From: Filosporella fistucella
Lineage: Eukaryota > Ascomycota > Leotiomycetes > Helotiales
Assembly (NCBI GenBank): GCA_030077755.1
Contig: JAQJZZ010000010.1
Span: 2,046,001-2,110,000, forward strand
DNA length: 64,000 bases
Direction: 5' to 3'
Shown: piece after piece, positions 22,882 through 33,829 of the stretch
Numbering within the stretch: position 1 is the first letter of the stretch
How the letters are laid out: every line of letters begins with the position of its first letter
Made by a program: the position numbers and the translations under genes
Notes under the pieces: model-generated
Told to the model about the DNA's origin: nothing
The model's database searches: none
The model's input: the letters and a program-made list of their open reading frames with translations, nothing else

Positions 22882-24667
22882 GTTGTGAAGTACGCCGAAC
22901 AGGTAGGGATAATGATGCAGGTGGTGTTGAATGAGTGATGAGAAGGGTGATGAAAAGGGTATGTATTGATGAAGAAAGTGATTCAGTGACGAAGGGTGGA
23001 AGGGTTGTAAAGTGAAAAAGTGATAAAGATGAAAGGTTGTATGACCTCCGGGTTGCTGGTACTTATCTTCACAGAATCGAAGTATCCACAATTTCCGACT
23101 TCAGCAGCAGCGCTCAGCCCACGTTTCCGCATGAGAAATACCGGACAGATGAGCCAAACGGGAGAAGGATCAAGGCAGATTCTCAGTATCTTCACTACTC
23201 GGCATGAAAATTGCCATCTAGCTGAAGCAGGTGTAAGGGGATCAAGGCAGGTTCTTGGCTGCCCCGCTGCTCCGCAAAAAAACCGCCAATACCCCTGATA
23301 TATACCTTCCATTATAGCTTTGCCGCCGTGTATCAGGGAGTAGATCCAGACTAGCCTGTCCGTGACCGATCAGCGGTCTGTACAACATACGTCAAACACC
23401 CAAATCGAGACATGGAAGCTCGGCTCCTGATCAGCACAATGTGAGCCATCCTTCCGCCGGTGTGATGCAAGTCAAGCCGCTCTCATGCGTTGGAAATAGA
23501 TTCTATCGGGGTTCAACTCACGATTTACATACTCTGGCCCATCCTTCGATAGCATGATGAAAGTACAACCACCATCATATGCTGAAAGAACGTTCCATTA
23601 GGATTCAGCCACGACCAGTGCATCATCACCATAATAACCATGTCTATGGGTCACTCCACGACATCTCGTAGCAATTATCACCCTACAACCCTCCAGAAAG
23701 TAAATTACCATGTTTCTCATCCCATTCCGCATGATCGTATCGTAGTTGCATCCCTGACATGTTCCGCTGGTTCCGGGATATGAGTTGGACTGTCCAAGTT
23801 TCCACACATCTTGTCACCACCATGGCCTGCCCTCTGCCAACGTCCCTAAACCGACGGCTGAGCCGTTATCCACCACGTTCTTGGAAATGCCGACTCTCGC
23901 GCCCCTCAGGCAAATATTGGCCAGGCGGCCTGTCCATGCCTCAACGCAAGAACGGAGACATCATGACCAATTTTGGCGCGGGATGAAGGATGCTGTGATC
24001 TCAGCTGCAGAGAGGGGTATGGGGGGCTGAGTTATTTGACTTCGGAGCTGACTCTTTCCGTGGCGCTCCTCGAACATCAGCAGACGCGGGCGGAATATAA
24101 TGCCCCTGAATCTCTGGATCCGCAATGCTATGCTGATGAAATGTGACTGAAGGCATTGACAGCCAGGATAGGAGGGGTGTATTCGCATAGGTTCAGTCTC
24201 GTGGCTCAGCTTGTCATGCGAGAAACAGGCATCGTCGTGGTACAATTCTCAGCCGGGGTTGACTCTCGAAACAGATGGAGTGGCTCCCTCGTTGACGTCA
24301 ATGAACCTGTCAGATCAGGGCAGAGACAAGCTCCACTTGCATGACGAATTGCCTGCTCTTTGCATTAGGCGGAATTTATGTTTGTGATGCTTCGGATAAC
24401 GGAGGTGGCTAATCTGCACGAGTATGGACTCTCCCTTCCGGGTGGTGTGGATCGAGCATTCAGGGGGAAAGCTGAGGAAACCCTTGTCCGAGAGTGATTT
24501 CCGTCCCCTGAGGAGTCATAGAATCATGCCGCGACAGCGTGGCAATGCGTTACAAAATTCATCGGTAATCACAAGAGGAAGGTCAATAATGACCACACGG
24601 GAGGCTTCGGATTCCTGTTTCCCGGCTCAGGGACTTTTCTGTTACCACTTGATCTAAAGCAGCGACG
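22882..24667. repeat. Duplicated intergenic DNA, partners at 27.1-27.8 kb and copy C
   Basis: 23,390-23,790 is a diverged copy of 27,150-27,760: GGTTCAACTCACGATTTACA versus GTTCAGCTCACGATCCGCAT, and GCATGATCGTATCGTAGTTG versus GCATGATCGTATCGCAGCTG. 24,080-24,430 is copy C of the 17.1/20.7-kb segment. Most differences are C/T or G/A. No gene could be supported. Confidence 0.6.
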
Positions 24668-25091
24668 ATGAGCGACGCAGAGAGAGTAGTTAATGGTTCG
24701 AGTGACTCGGATACGCTGAGCGACAACAAAGATATGCCAGCTGGTGAAAATGCGCCCCAAAGCACCGTGTAAGTGATATGGCATCTGAGATTGTCTCCCT
24801 CAACTCATACGTCGTACAGGAGAAACCCAATACTACGCATCACGGAAAGTCAGGACTCCAATAGTTACAATATGTCCTCGTAAGCATCTATCCGCACTCA
24901 TTATGTTCCCTGAAACTTATTTGCGTAGCCGCATCGCAGACGCGACAAATCGCAAACAGACGACTCGAAAAATGTGGCTTCATCGCTTGAGACCCATATT
25001 AAATAGAAGGCTTATTTCGAAGGGTAAGATTGGAGGATTGGCAATTTTGAGGAAGCCAGGAAGGAGGACCGAAAGGAGATGGAGGTTATGA
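24668..25091 (+). CDS. Small spliced gene in the duplication block
   Basis: Join of 24668..24768, 24820..24879 and 24929..25091; 107 aa. Starts MSDAERVVNGSSDSDTLSDN (acidic, Ser-rich) and ends strongly basic (RRLISKGKIGGLAILRKPGR). Introns GTAAGT..TACAG and GTAAGC..GTAG keep the frame. In another frame the last exon reads RKEDRKEMEVMRR, closer to the charged helices of the neighbouring family, so this may be a decayed member. Confidence 0.4.
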
Positions 25092-25932
25092 GGAGATGAT
25101 CATACAGCTTTAAGATGAGATCATCCAGATTCAAGATGAGAGCTCGCGGAAGAGAAAGGTGGGCGAAGATGCGGGCTGTACTGAGAAGAGTTCCATGAGG
25201 CAAAACAACCGCACGTGTATTGAGGAGTTTTGAGATGTGGCAGCGGGTTAAGTGAATTGTGTTAAAAATTGAAATCCTGTTGTCAGTCATTTCGAGATCT
25301 GTCGTGACTTCGCTGGAGCTTAACCGAAGAGCCGCATGGTGGAGCAATGTCAGGGGTAACACCACGTGCCCTCGGCTGGCGTAAAGTGTGGGCTCTATCT
25401 TTCGCATCCCACGGACTCGAATAAACTCCCGCAGTGATTATCTCCTGAGGTGCGTTGTTTTGATTGCTTTGCTACCCCAGCCGAGGCATGCAGAAGAGAT
25501 TTTGTCTTCTGACCTTTTGTTACTGTCTCGCGCTCCGCTTTCTTCATTCCGTCATTTGCCTTCCCACGCCATTGGCTAGTATGCGAAGCATCATTAGTAT
25601 AGATCAGCATCACTCATTGAACTTCAAATCACGCAAGACATAAAGCAGGGATAAAGTTCTTGTAATTGAAATACCGCTACATCTTCCGCAAAATCCCTAG
25701 CATAATCCAGAAACTTCAGTCGTTTTACTGTACCCGTGTCGGGCTTTTATCCGATAATGCAAGATTCAAGATGTGCATTCGAGCTTCTGTCAAAACTTTG
25801 TGCCGTGTCTCCAATGACAGATATTTATCCAACAACACCTCCGACTAATCATCCAGCATCCCACCTTCATATAGGTGATCGAATTCCGGCTCCACTCTCT
25901 CCATCTGCCTTTTATTCTCCGAGGTCAAGCCC
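25092..25932. other. Intergenic, with motif site 2
   Basis: At about 25,317-25,340 it carries GCTTAACCGAAGAGCCGCAT, preceded by CGTGACTTCGCTGG, matching sites at 17.8 and 32.2 kb. No coding stretch could be supported. Confidence 0.45.
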
Positions 25933-26196
25933 CTAAGAGCGTACAGAGTAGTATATAGGGGGCCGCTTTGCAAAAGGCTGTATCTCACGGTCCAAAATGA
26001 ACCGTTGAACATCCGCAAAACAAGTGCGTCGTTGTCTAAGCGTATTCCAAGACTCCCCGATAAGATCATCTATCGTCACCCTAGCTTTACGTATGCGACG
26101 AAAAGCCCACGCTGTTTCGATCAGTTCTGCTTTGTTTGCCTCGATAAGGATGTCGAGGCCAAATATCATCATACCCTTGTGCGTCTTAAGCGGAGG
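25933..26196 (-). pseudogene. Detached coiled-coil end of the PHD gene
   Basis: In frame after the TAA at 26,197-26,199, 87 codons stay open: PPLKTHKGMMIFGLDILIEA, then NKAELIETAWAFRRIRKARV and a helical tail ending at TAG. Its position after the acidic core and its similarity to family gene 2 show it was the C-terminus of the upstream gene before the stop arose. Confidence 0.55.
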
Positions 26197-26940
26197 TTAT
26201 TGGTCGTCATCTGCGATAATGGTCTGTGAATCTGCTAACGGTTAGCGGGGTTGATGCGAAATGGAGATACGAGTCTTACCTGTATCGTCGTCATAAGTGG
26301 TGGACTCATGCATTTCCTTAAACGTCCGCTTGGATCTTGGATGTCGAGACTTGTCTTTTGATTGTTCGGAGGTGTTTTGGAGAGGATCCTGGTAACATGC
26401 AGGACAGCACCAGTCTTCCATCGTTTCTAGCCTTTCCAACGAAAGCTCGACTCCCGGCCGCTTCTCAACACAAGGGAGATGCAGTATGCGACTGCAAATT
26501 GGACAAGACAATGCATACGAAACCTGCCTGACATATTTCTTACAAATAAAGCATTCGTCGCATCCATTCACAATAGCTTTATGCTCGTGCGTCTGGGATG
26601 CGGGATTCCCGGAGTTGGCATTGCAGTAATGCAATGGAAATGTATGGTCCGCATGCTGAATGTTGGCCCCGAGGGCTCCGGAAGCAGCTCCTCTAGTTGG
26701 TGGGCCAGTTTGAAGGTTGCCCAAAGTCTGCTGCTGTCGTGAGGTGTGTTCTGTGAACGGTTCTGTGAAGATACTAGAGGCTGGTGAACCTTTGAGATTT
26801 TCCCCTGCTGCCAGGCCTCTCGAGGTGGCCTTAGAACCCGAGTAGCGTTCAGTGCGATTTTCTGAATCCAAAGGGCATTTTGCTGGAATTTGTCCCACCT
26901 GTGATAGAAGATTCTCTCCTGATGGGCTGACGAAGGCCAT
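26197..26940 (-). CDS. PHD-finger protein (duplication-block family gene 4)
   Basis: Join of 26280..26940 and 26197..26231; 231 aa. Starts MAFVSPSGENLLSQVGQIPA with a disordered N-terminal half. Residues 127-182 form a C4HC3 PHD-type zinc finger: CDEC/FIC, CPIC (146-149), HLPC (154-157), then WCCPAC (177-182). A basic patch (HPRSKRTFKEMHE) and acidic end (YDDDTDSQTIIADDDQ) follow. Intron GTAAGA..TTAGCAG joins in phase 1. The TAA after DDDQ removes the coiled-coil end present in relatives. PHD fingers usually read histone H3 tails, so a chromatin role is likely, but the aromatic cage cannot be judged here. Confidence 0.65.
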
Positions 26941-28074
26941 GTGAAGTGTCCTAAGCAAATCCGGTAGTAATGAGTAATGTTGACTGAAAATGAGAATAAA
27001 GGCTGGCAAAGGATTTGCCAAATGTGGTGGCCTTTAATGCAATGCGTTCGTCGTCAAAGCTTGCAGCTTCTAACACCAAGTTTGTGCCATGAAAATGGGA
27101 TTCGTAGCAGTGTTCCGCCCACCACTCGGCATAATGGATACCAAGCAACTGAATCAGATGTGAGGTGTATCGCAAGGCAGAATCTCAGCATTCTGCCCCT
27201 TTGCATGATATACGCCGAGCTGCTAGGATGAGAGGTGAGAGAGTTCAGCTCACGATCCGCATAATGTAGCCATCCTCCGAGCGTAACAACTAAGGTTAAG
27301 TTGCGATCAGCATGAAAGAGCTTTCTATAGGGTTCAGCCGATAATCTGCAACCTAGAAAACGCGGGAGCATTGCGGCGACGATGTTTAAAGTCGCTTTCC
27401 CTGTATCAGGAAGCAGGAAGGACGTTGGTTATGCGGTTCTGACAGGCGTTGCTGTTTTACGCATGAGTTCATCTCCACCATACATCCTCCCACAATCACA
27501 GCTTCCCATGTATCTGGTAGTACGAAGGGCCCCGAATGAGCCACCCGGTTATGCCCAGAAATCTGCCCACGGGAGTATACAGGGTTAGGGATGGCCCATT
27601 ATGTCGATCGTGGACTGAATCCTGTTGGAAACCCTTTTCAACTAACTATCACAGCATTTTCACTTATTCTCAGGCACTGAGCGAGATAATGTTCATTCAA
27701 GCCGGCCCAAATTCGTCCAATCAAGCATGATCGTATCGCAGCTGCGTCCCCTGGCATGTAGCAGCGAAGCCGCAGAGAGGTTCATGCAAACGCAATGGGG
27801 AGCCTGACACGGAGACAAATCGGCATTTGGATCGGGGATGATTCACTCCCTGAACTGTATCCCTTGCACTGACCAAGTCATACATGGTACCGGGCGCATC
27901 GTGGCTGGGATGCCTCGGACTGATGGAAATGTTCGTGCCGGCGAGAGACAAGGCAGAATCACCAGCGGAGCCGTATCAATACGGAGGCAAGGGTTTTGTC
28001 TCGGCGGATATATGTCTAGGAACACATCTCCTGGTTTGTACTCAACCCCTCATAGGAAGCCCGAAGAACTCACC
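26941..28074. repeat. Duplicated intergenic DNA, partner of 23.4-23.8 kb
   Basis: 27,150-27,760 aligns to 23,390-23,790 in short matching blocks (see that entry). Only the last part, the 5' flank of the SET gene, lies outside the match. No gene seen. Confidence 0.5.
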
Positions 28075-28881
28075 ATGGGCAGCCTTACTGCGCTTGTAGA
28101 CTTTGATGATTTTCTCACAGGCACGCTTATTGATCAAGTGAGTCTATTTCCAATCACGAATTCCACAGCTTCTGACTGTTTATAGGTGTACTGGTCGCCA
28201 ACACGAAAGTTTAACTTGAGTTATCAGCCGAGCACTGAAGGAAATGATCAAGTCATTGCCACTCTGCGTCGCTTTGTTATCGACGAAGAAGATATACAGA
28301 CGGCAGTCTCACAACTTCTCCAGCTTGATAAATTCAGGCAGTTTGTCGACTCGTGTTCCGGTACGGAATACGCATTCCGAGCGCATCTTCGCAAATACCT
28401 CAATATCTATTTACCTGATTGCCCCTTCGAGGTGTCAAACACGACCCGCTTTGCACGAAATGCCCAGGATGCGGCTATCATTGCACGAGAATTTATCCAG
28501 AAAGGCCAGGAGATTAAGTATCTTCAAGGAATAAAGGCCAGCGTGAATAAGAACGAGCAGAAAGCTATGAAGAGCAGCGGGCAGGACTTCAGTCTCCTGA
28601 AGCTCGACATGGGTACCTATGTAATGGCAGGACCGGCAAGATTTGTAAATCATAGCCGCAAATTCAACGCTCGACTTTCGAGAAGAGGGCTATTCATTCA
28701 GGTTATTGCAGAAAAAGACATCGAGATTAAAGAGGAGATCACGATCGACTATGGTAAAGAGTACTTTTACCCTGGCGTCGAGGTTCTTGAGCATAATAAG
28801 GAAGAGGAAGTAATAGCAGCAGCAAGACTCAAACGGCACTCTAAGTTATACGGACAGGAGTGGCCTACGCGCTCTAGATAA
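28075..28881 (+). CDS. Set9/Suv4-20-like SET-domain protein, short form
   Basis: Join of 28075..28137 and 28186..28881; 252 aa. The N-terminus MGSLTALVDFDDFLTGTLID..VYWSPTRKF matches the helical lead of Set9, the fungal histone H4K20 methyltransferase. The SET core is present: GPARFVNHSRKFNARL (Asn176, His177) and EEITIDYGKEYF (Tyr210), the residues that bind S-adenosylmethionine and lysine in the family. After KEYF it reads YPGVEVLEHNKE and lacks the Cys-rich post-SET zinc site of typical Set9. It also lacks the several-hundred-residue tail. It is probably an extra, diverged copy rather than the housekeeping gene. Intron GTGAGT..TTATAG is 48 nt. Confidence 0.7.
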
Positions 28882-29851
28882 AACTTTGCTTCCAGGGTTA
28901 ACTTACAGCAAATTTTTACCTTCTTGCTCTTCCCCATGCCTTTCTGGATTGTGGGAATGTTCATTTAAAACACTATCACCATTTCGGAGAACAGCCTCGC
29001 GGGGATGTCTTTAACCCCTACCCCATCTACAGATCCGACTCCAAAATAAAAATTACAATCTCAGACAGATGTGGAGAATGTCCATATAGCAATAGAGTTT
29101 CGGACCCCAAACCCCGTCTGTGTACGTCAAGGGGCGCTTTGGCACACAATCTCTTTTTTTGGATCATATTGACGATAATCGACGATACTATTAATCTATT
29201 GTAACAGGGAAAATAAGTTCAATTCCAGACAATCTGGTAGCTAACAGCTTTGATATCCGCGCCTTGCAGAAAACCTCTAGGCGGTGATCGTGCACGGGCC
29301 ACAGTTGCAATCTGTGCGACTGTGGCCCGTACCGCAAGCGCTCAGCCTCATGAAGTCGAACGTCTAGTCCAGAGATCGCATAATCATTCTTTCCCCTGTA
29401 AGGAACCCCGTCCGCAAAAGGCCGCTATTTCGCTACCATGCAGTATGTCCTGAATTGCAACGAGCATTTGCCTCCACCACCTAGATAATTTCATGACGCG
29501 GAACTCAGGAAAAGGGTCACACGAGTGGTCACCTTCCTCAACCAATTATACTTTTCTTTTGTATAGATCTGGGCGATAGGCTTATCGGGGATATCAGGTC
29601 TCCTTGACTCCGGCCAGCCGTTGTTATGGGTATCAAGAGGTTCGAATTCTCCGGCAGGTTGCCCCAGGATTTCACGAACGCCTTGACCCTTCTATCCTTC
29701 TTTCGTAATGCGACGCTTATTCGCGGATAAACATGCAATGATGCAATTATATATTTTTCCAGTCCCGCATAGATCGCACAGCTTGTCGGAAGGAGGAACC
29801 CAGGTAGGACTCTATGGCTAGTCCCTAAGCCAACAATCTGGTTTAGGCCAG
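28882..29851. repeat. Segmental duplication, partner of 20,280-20,660
   Basis: 28,960-29,350 shares ordered blocks with DNA after family gene 2 (TATCACCATTTCG, RGGGKCGCTTTGGCA, CGACTGTGGCCCG). This links the SET gene's flank to the duplicated family. No gene supported up to 29,851. Confidence 0.55.
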
Positions 29852-32068
29852 TCATGTTTTCCTCTCCATAAAGGTGGCCAAGTCTTTTACAGGTAAATGG
29901 GTAATCATTTGAGGATCCTCGCTCTCCCATTTGAACTCAGGGACTTCCACGTCAGACCAAATCGATGCTTGGAAAGTTTCCCCCATGCGACACATGGACT
30001 GTACGAATTCATTGGATTCCAGGGAAGAGTGAAGCAGCTCGATATCTTTGTTAGATAGCTCCTGACACATACGGCCGGATATCTGGAGACTTTCCCCATC
30101 CCCCCGGTTCGGAGGAATGAGGCACAAGAGGCCGTCGAAATTGTCACATATTCTCTTCCATTGCCGGCCTTCGTCAAGGTGATGATGTAACTTTGCGCGG
30201 TTCGTCTTGGAGTTCTGCCACCCAAGGCCCATTATAAGGTTTGTAATTGCCTCTGGGTCTGCACGCGTCCGGCCCTCCTTCCCTTTATCGATGATTTCCA
30301 CTAGCTTAACCTTCAAGAGGCGGCCCAAAAACTCCGTGAGCAGTGATCTTTTCTCCAAGGCACCAATAGCTTGAACTAGTTGCACAGCAGGAGCCCTGCC
30401 ATCATTCTTCTTGAATACCGGTTTCAATGGATCTCGCCAGCTGTATATCAGAGAACACAGCTGATCAAAGGCCTGTCTCCCAGAAAGTATCTCAAGGAAG
30501 CTGCCTATTTGAGGCGTAAGTTTCGGCGTCCTCGACCGGCTTTCGGTCGGTAAAGGCTTCCTTTTCATCCCAGCAATTTTCGACGGACCGACCGCGAGTT
30601 TCTCTGGCTGCACAAGTCCCCTTCTGTTCTCTTGAACCTCAACCAGTGGCCTTTCCTCAGGAAGTCGGAAGTGGGCTTTTGTTAAAGCATGCGGACCGCA
30701 GCTTGTCTCACAAAACCGGTAATCTAGAGGGATATCTGGTGAAGGGCCAAATAGGATATTGACTGAAAGAGCGCAATTGGGTCCCGTGTTACCGACCTCG
30801 TGGAGGGTGCCTCGCAGAGTCACCATGACTTCCCCCGGTGCACAATAGCTAAGAGAATACCCAACCCCCCACTCATCTAGTTTGCCCGGGGGGATAAGAC
30901 GGCTAAGATGGCGAATGGATTGGGAGCAATGCCCCATTTCTGGAAATGCTTCACGCATGTGGCGCTCCAGTTTCTCATTGTGAGCCGGTTTGATAAAGAG
31001 CCAGGGTTTAATCGCGCCGGCTCGTAGGAGGTTCATCGAGGCAAGATCGGCATCTTCAGCATGGAGAATAGAAAATGATACCCCCGGGCTTAGGTAACCG
31101 TATGTTGTCCCGACGCCGCGGATATCTAGACCGCCTATCCCTTCCAGCCGTTGTCCTGGGCTCAGTTCAATGTCCGGAAAGAGAGGATCCCCAATGATGT
31201 AGGGCATATTTAGTGGAGGATCTTTGAGTGTGCTTTCCCAGAATTCCCTTAATTCACTTTGCGACCAGGACTTCTGGCTTCTGGGAAATGGCAATCTAGG
31301 TAATAGAACTTCTCGCTGCTGCCCTTTCGTCACCACAACGAATCCCTGAGAATCCCGATGGCAAGAGAAGTTTGTGAAATGGTCTTTCCCTGGCCGATTG
31401 ATAGAGGCTTCTTGTACGGTGAGAGGTGGTAGGTCTTCAACTATAAGCTTGAAATAGCCCTTTTCTTTGACATTTGGGTCGGAAGAAAATTTCTCAAGCT
31501 TCTCTTCGCTTAAAGTTTGGCTGATATCTTCGTACTTGCAGTGAAATGTTGGCGTAGTTCCGTCGTCTGACTGTGGATGAAGTCGTGCTTTGCCAAGCCG
31601 AGTCGGGAGGTTGGGAGATTCAATTGAAGTTGTATTTGTGAGAACGCAATCCCCATGAGTGGTCCCTTGGCCAGGCTTCGATGGTAGTTCTGGTGCGATG
31701 GTATCGTGGTCTGGAGGTGCAGTTGCCGATAATTCCCCTGGTACGTCGGTTCCGCTTTCAGCCTGTGACACTTGTGCCTCAGGCCGATGTTGTGCTTCGT
31801 GGTCAGGGTTGCTTTGCGAATGGCCACTGTCTATGAGTCCGCGTGTGCCAAGTATCTTCTTGACGCTCTCTAATTGTGCCCAAATTGCACTGACGCACTT
31901 GAACATATCCTCCACCCAATCCGGCCGTCCGCTCGGGGCCTTGGTACGTACTGAGCGGCGCTGCTTGCCATGTTTGCCGCCGGCGAGAGATTTGCTGATG
32001 ACGTCGAGTACGGCAAGTAACTCGTTGACTTGTTTCGCAAGAGTTTCAACCTTCTCCGTCAGGTCCAT
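29852..32068 (-). CDS. JmjC-domain protein (putative Fe(II)/2-oxoglutarate dioxygenase)
   Basis: 738 aa, single exon, starting MDLTEKVETLAKQVNELLAV (coiled coil). Residues about 90-185 are disordered. The JmjC-type core runs about 285-450: SFSILHAEDADLASMNLLRA supplies the HxE metal pair (His336, Glu338). AIKPWLFI supplies a candidate 2-oxoglutarate lysine (354). APGEVMVTLRGTLHEVGNTG supplies the second His (423), followed by NCALSVNILFG. After a basic linker (KIAGMKRKPLPTESRSRTPK) is a helical C-terminal domain. JmjC enzymes demethylate histone or other lysines. It is convergent with the SET gene 1 kb away. Substrate cannot be inferred. Confidence 0.75.
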   Translation of the reverse strand: MDLTEKVETLAKQVNELLAVLDVISKSLAGGKHGKQRRSVRTKAPSGRPDWVEDMFKCVSAIWAQLESVKKILGTRGLIDSGHSQSNPDHEAQHRPEAQVSQAESGTDVPGELSATAPPDHDTIAPELPSKPGQGTTHGDCVLTNTTSIESPNLPTRLGKARLHPQSDDGTTPTFHCKYEDISQTLSEEKLEKFSSDPNVKEKGYFKLIVEDLPPLTVQEASINRPGKDHFTNFSCHRDSQGFVVVTKGQQREVLLPRLPFPRSQKSWSQSELREFWESTLKDPPLNMPYIIGDPLFPDIELSPGQRLEGIGGLDIRGVGTTYGYLSPGVSFSILHAEDADLASMNLLRAGAIKPWLFIKPAHNEKLERHMREAFPEMGHCSQSIRHLSRLIPPGKLDEWGVGYSLSYCAPGEVMVTLRGTLHEVGNTGPNCALSVNILFGPSPDIPLDYRFCETSCGPHALTKAHFRLPEERPLVEVQENRRGLVQPEKLAVGPSKIAGMKRKPLPTESRSRTPKLTPQIGSFLEILSGRQAFDQLCSLIYSWRDPLKPVFKKNDGRAPAVQLVQAIGALEKRSLLTEFLGRLLKVKLVEIIDKGKEGRTRADPEAITNLIMGLGWQNSKTNRAKLHHHLDEGRQWKRICDNFDGLLCLIPPNRGDGESLQISGRMCQELSNKDIELLHSSLESNEFVQSMCRMGETFQASIWSDVEVPEFKWESEDPQMITHLPVKDLATFMERKT

Positions 32069-32387
32069 CGTGAAACTTCAAACAGAATACGTGAATGCAA
32101 GATTCCTCACGATGTGAGGTCAGGACGTGACGTTGGGATAAGATGAGGAGGGGATTGAAGCATAACCGAAGAGCCGCATTTACCGCGCACCCATAACAAC
32201 CAAACCAGTTTAGTGACCAGAAACTCAAATCGGCAAGCAGAGATAAAAATCAAAATAATTAATAAACTTGTGATCCATTCCATTTGTTGTGACCGGGAGC
32301 CGTTATTCCGACTGAGGACTGAGTAGGTGGAAAAAGGGTTTTTAGATTATAGAGAAGATTTATTTTCAAGAATATACAAATCGTACA
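32069..32387. other. Spacer with motif site 3
   Basis: At about 32,160-32,182 reads GCATAACCGAAGAGCCGCAT, the third copy of the motif, about 95 nt upstream of the JmjC start codon. Otherwise AT-rich spacer. Confidence 0.5.
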
Positions 32388-33829
32388 TCATGAGTAAGAA
32401 AGGAAATTCAGCCACCCTAGTACCGAGCTCCAAGGCCTTTGCGCTGTGATGGTGCCTCGAAAATGGCTACCTGGGCCTACCTGGAAACACGGTTGTGCGC
32501 TGTGTTTTTGCAATGCGGCTAGTATATGTCGTGTCGCATGGATTACGCGTCTAGAGGAAGTCATCATCAGCATCAACTCGGGAGACAACACGGGCATACC
32601 TACACGCTTCACTTGGAGTTTTAACCGTCGTTTGCGCAACGCTAGACCTAGCCTCTCTCTTCGCCGCTCCTCAAATTTTACCAGGTCCAAGGCCGGCACT
32701 ATCTTACGCAATTCTTGTGCCTTCCTCTCTCGCCAAATATCAAGTAGCTCCTGATCCCTGATATTCTGCATCGGCTCCCACGTGGACTCGACTTCGCTAT
32801 AACCATCCCAAAGTAGCAGGTAGTACGTTCTCCCATCTTCGTGCTTCTCTGCTAGTATACGATCAACAACATAAATGTCATCTTCTGTGCTTTGACGCGA
32901 GATAGTATCCTCCCGAACTTCATCCTCACATATCGTCTCGTCTGCTGAGTCAATGTACTCATAAGTGCTTGCTGATTCACCAAGCTCGTACTCCCCAGCC
33001 TCTGTAGCCGTTGGCAACTCTACGGAAACCGCCTCGCGCTCTCCCGTTGTGGAGTCCATGTCGGCCTCGGCTGTAGATGTTGGATTGGGAAGTTTGATCA
33101 TATTCCCAAGAGCTCCTTGGATATAGCGTATGTGATTTCCAACGTCTCTCAACAACCCGACCTCTTGTATCCATGCCCTACCCAGCAGAAGGGAAGGTAG
33201 CTCGGAAACCACATATGTATCGATTGCTGTTTCAACGCCAGCTACCTGGATGCTGAATCGACAGCATTGACTAATTGGAATCTGCGGTTCTCTACCCTTA
33301 TTCTTATGGTGCCGTTAGAATGCAGAGGTAAGCCGAGTTTGTCGGCTATCGACCGAGGAAGAAGGTTATATATGCTATCTCCATCAATCTTCACTTGTCC
33401 TAGCTCCATCGTCCCTTTCCTTAACGCTATGGCCGCTTTAGTGTACAAGAAGCCCCTCCTGAAATTTTCTTGACGTATTTGTCGAAGAACGGCATTTGCG
33501 CTGCTTGCGGCATCGGAACCTGTCTTGTTCATACCCTCGGCCTCAGTAGGTTGTTCATCTTCGGTGCAATGACACCTGTCACCCAAGGATTGGGGAACTT
33601 GAGACTCTCGTCCAGGGGGATGATAACACAGCCGGCGAAGTTCAGGCTCCATTTCTAGCTGGATTGCCAAACGGCTTGGGAGTCCCGGAAGGCGATGGTT
33701 GTTAGCAATCGTAAACCTAGGCTGCTGTCTCTCAGAATCGTGTAGCAGAACATTCCGAATCTTATTTTTTGTGTATTGGTATTGCGGATACTCTTCAGCA
33801 AGCCATTCATAAACTTCGCAGATGCTCAT
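32388..33829 (-). pseudogene. Winged-helix / retropepsin-like / chromodomain gene with frameshift
   Basis: First reading frame 33,829 to about 33,270 starts MSICEVYEWLAEEYPQYQYT, like the middle of a forkhead-type winged helix. It then carries a retropepsin-like fold (GQVKIDGDSIYNLLPRSIAD) in which the usual DTG/DSG is DGDS. Near 33,260-33,275 the sequence shifts frame. It then continues to the second half of the fold (SELPSLLLGRAWIQEVG), an acidic linker and a chromodomain at about 32,880-32,720 (DDIYVVDRILAEKHEDGRTY; LLLWDGYSEVESTWEP). It ends with a basic helix. Chromodomains bind methylated histone tails, and in chromovirus integrases guide insertion. The absence of reverse transcriptase argues for a host-retained gene derived from an element rather than a plain retrotransposon. 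The frameshift makes it a pseudogene unless it is a sequencing error. Confidence 0.6.
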
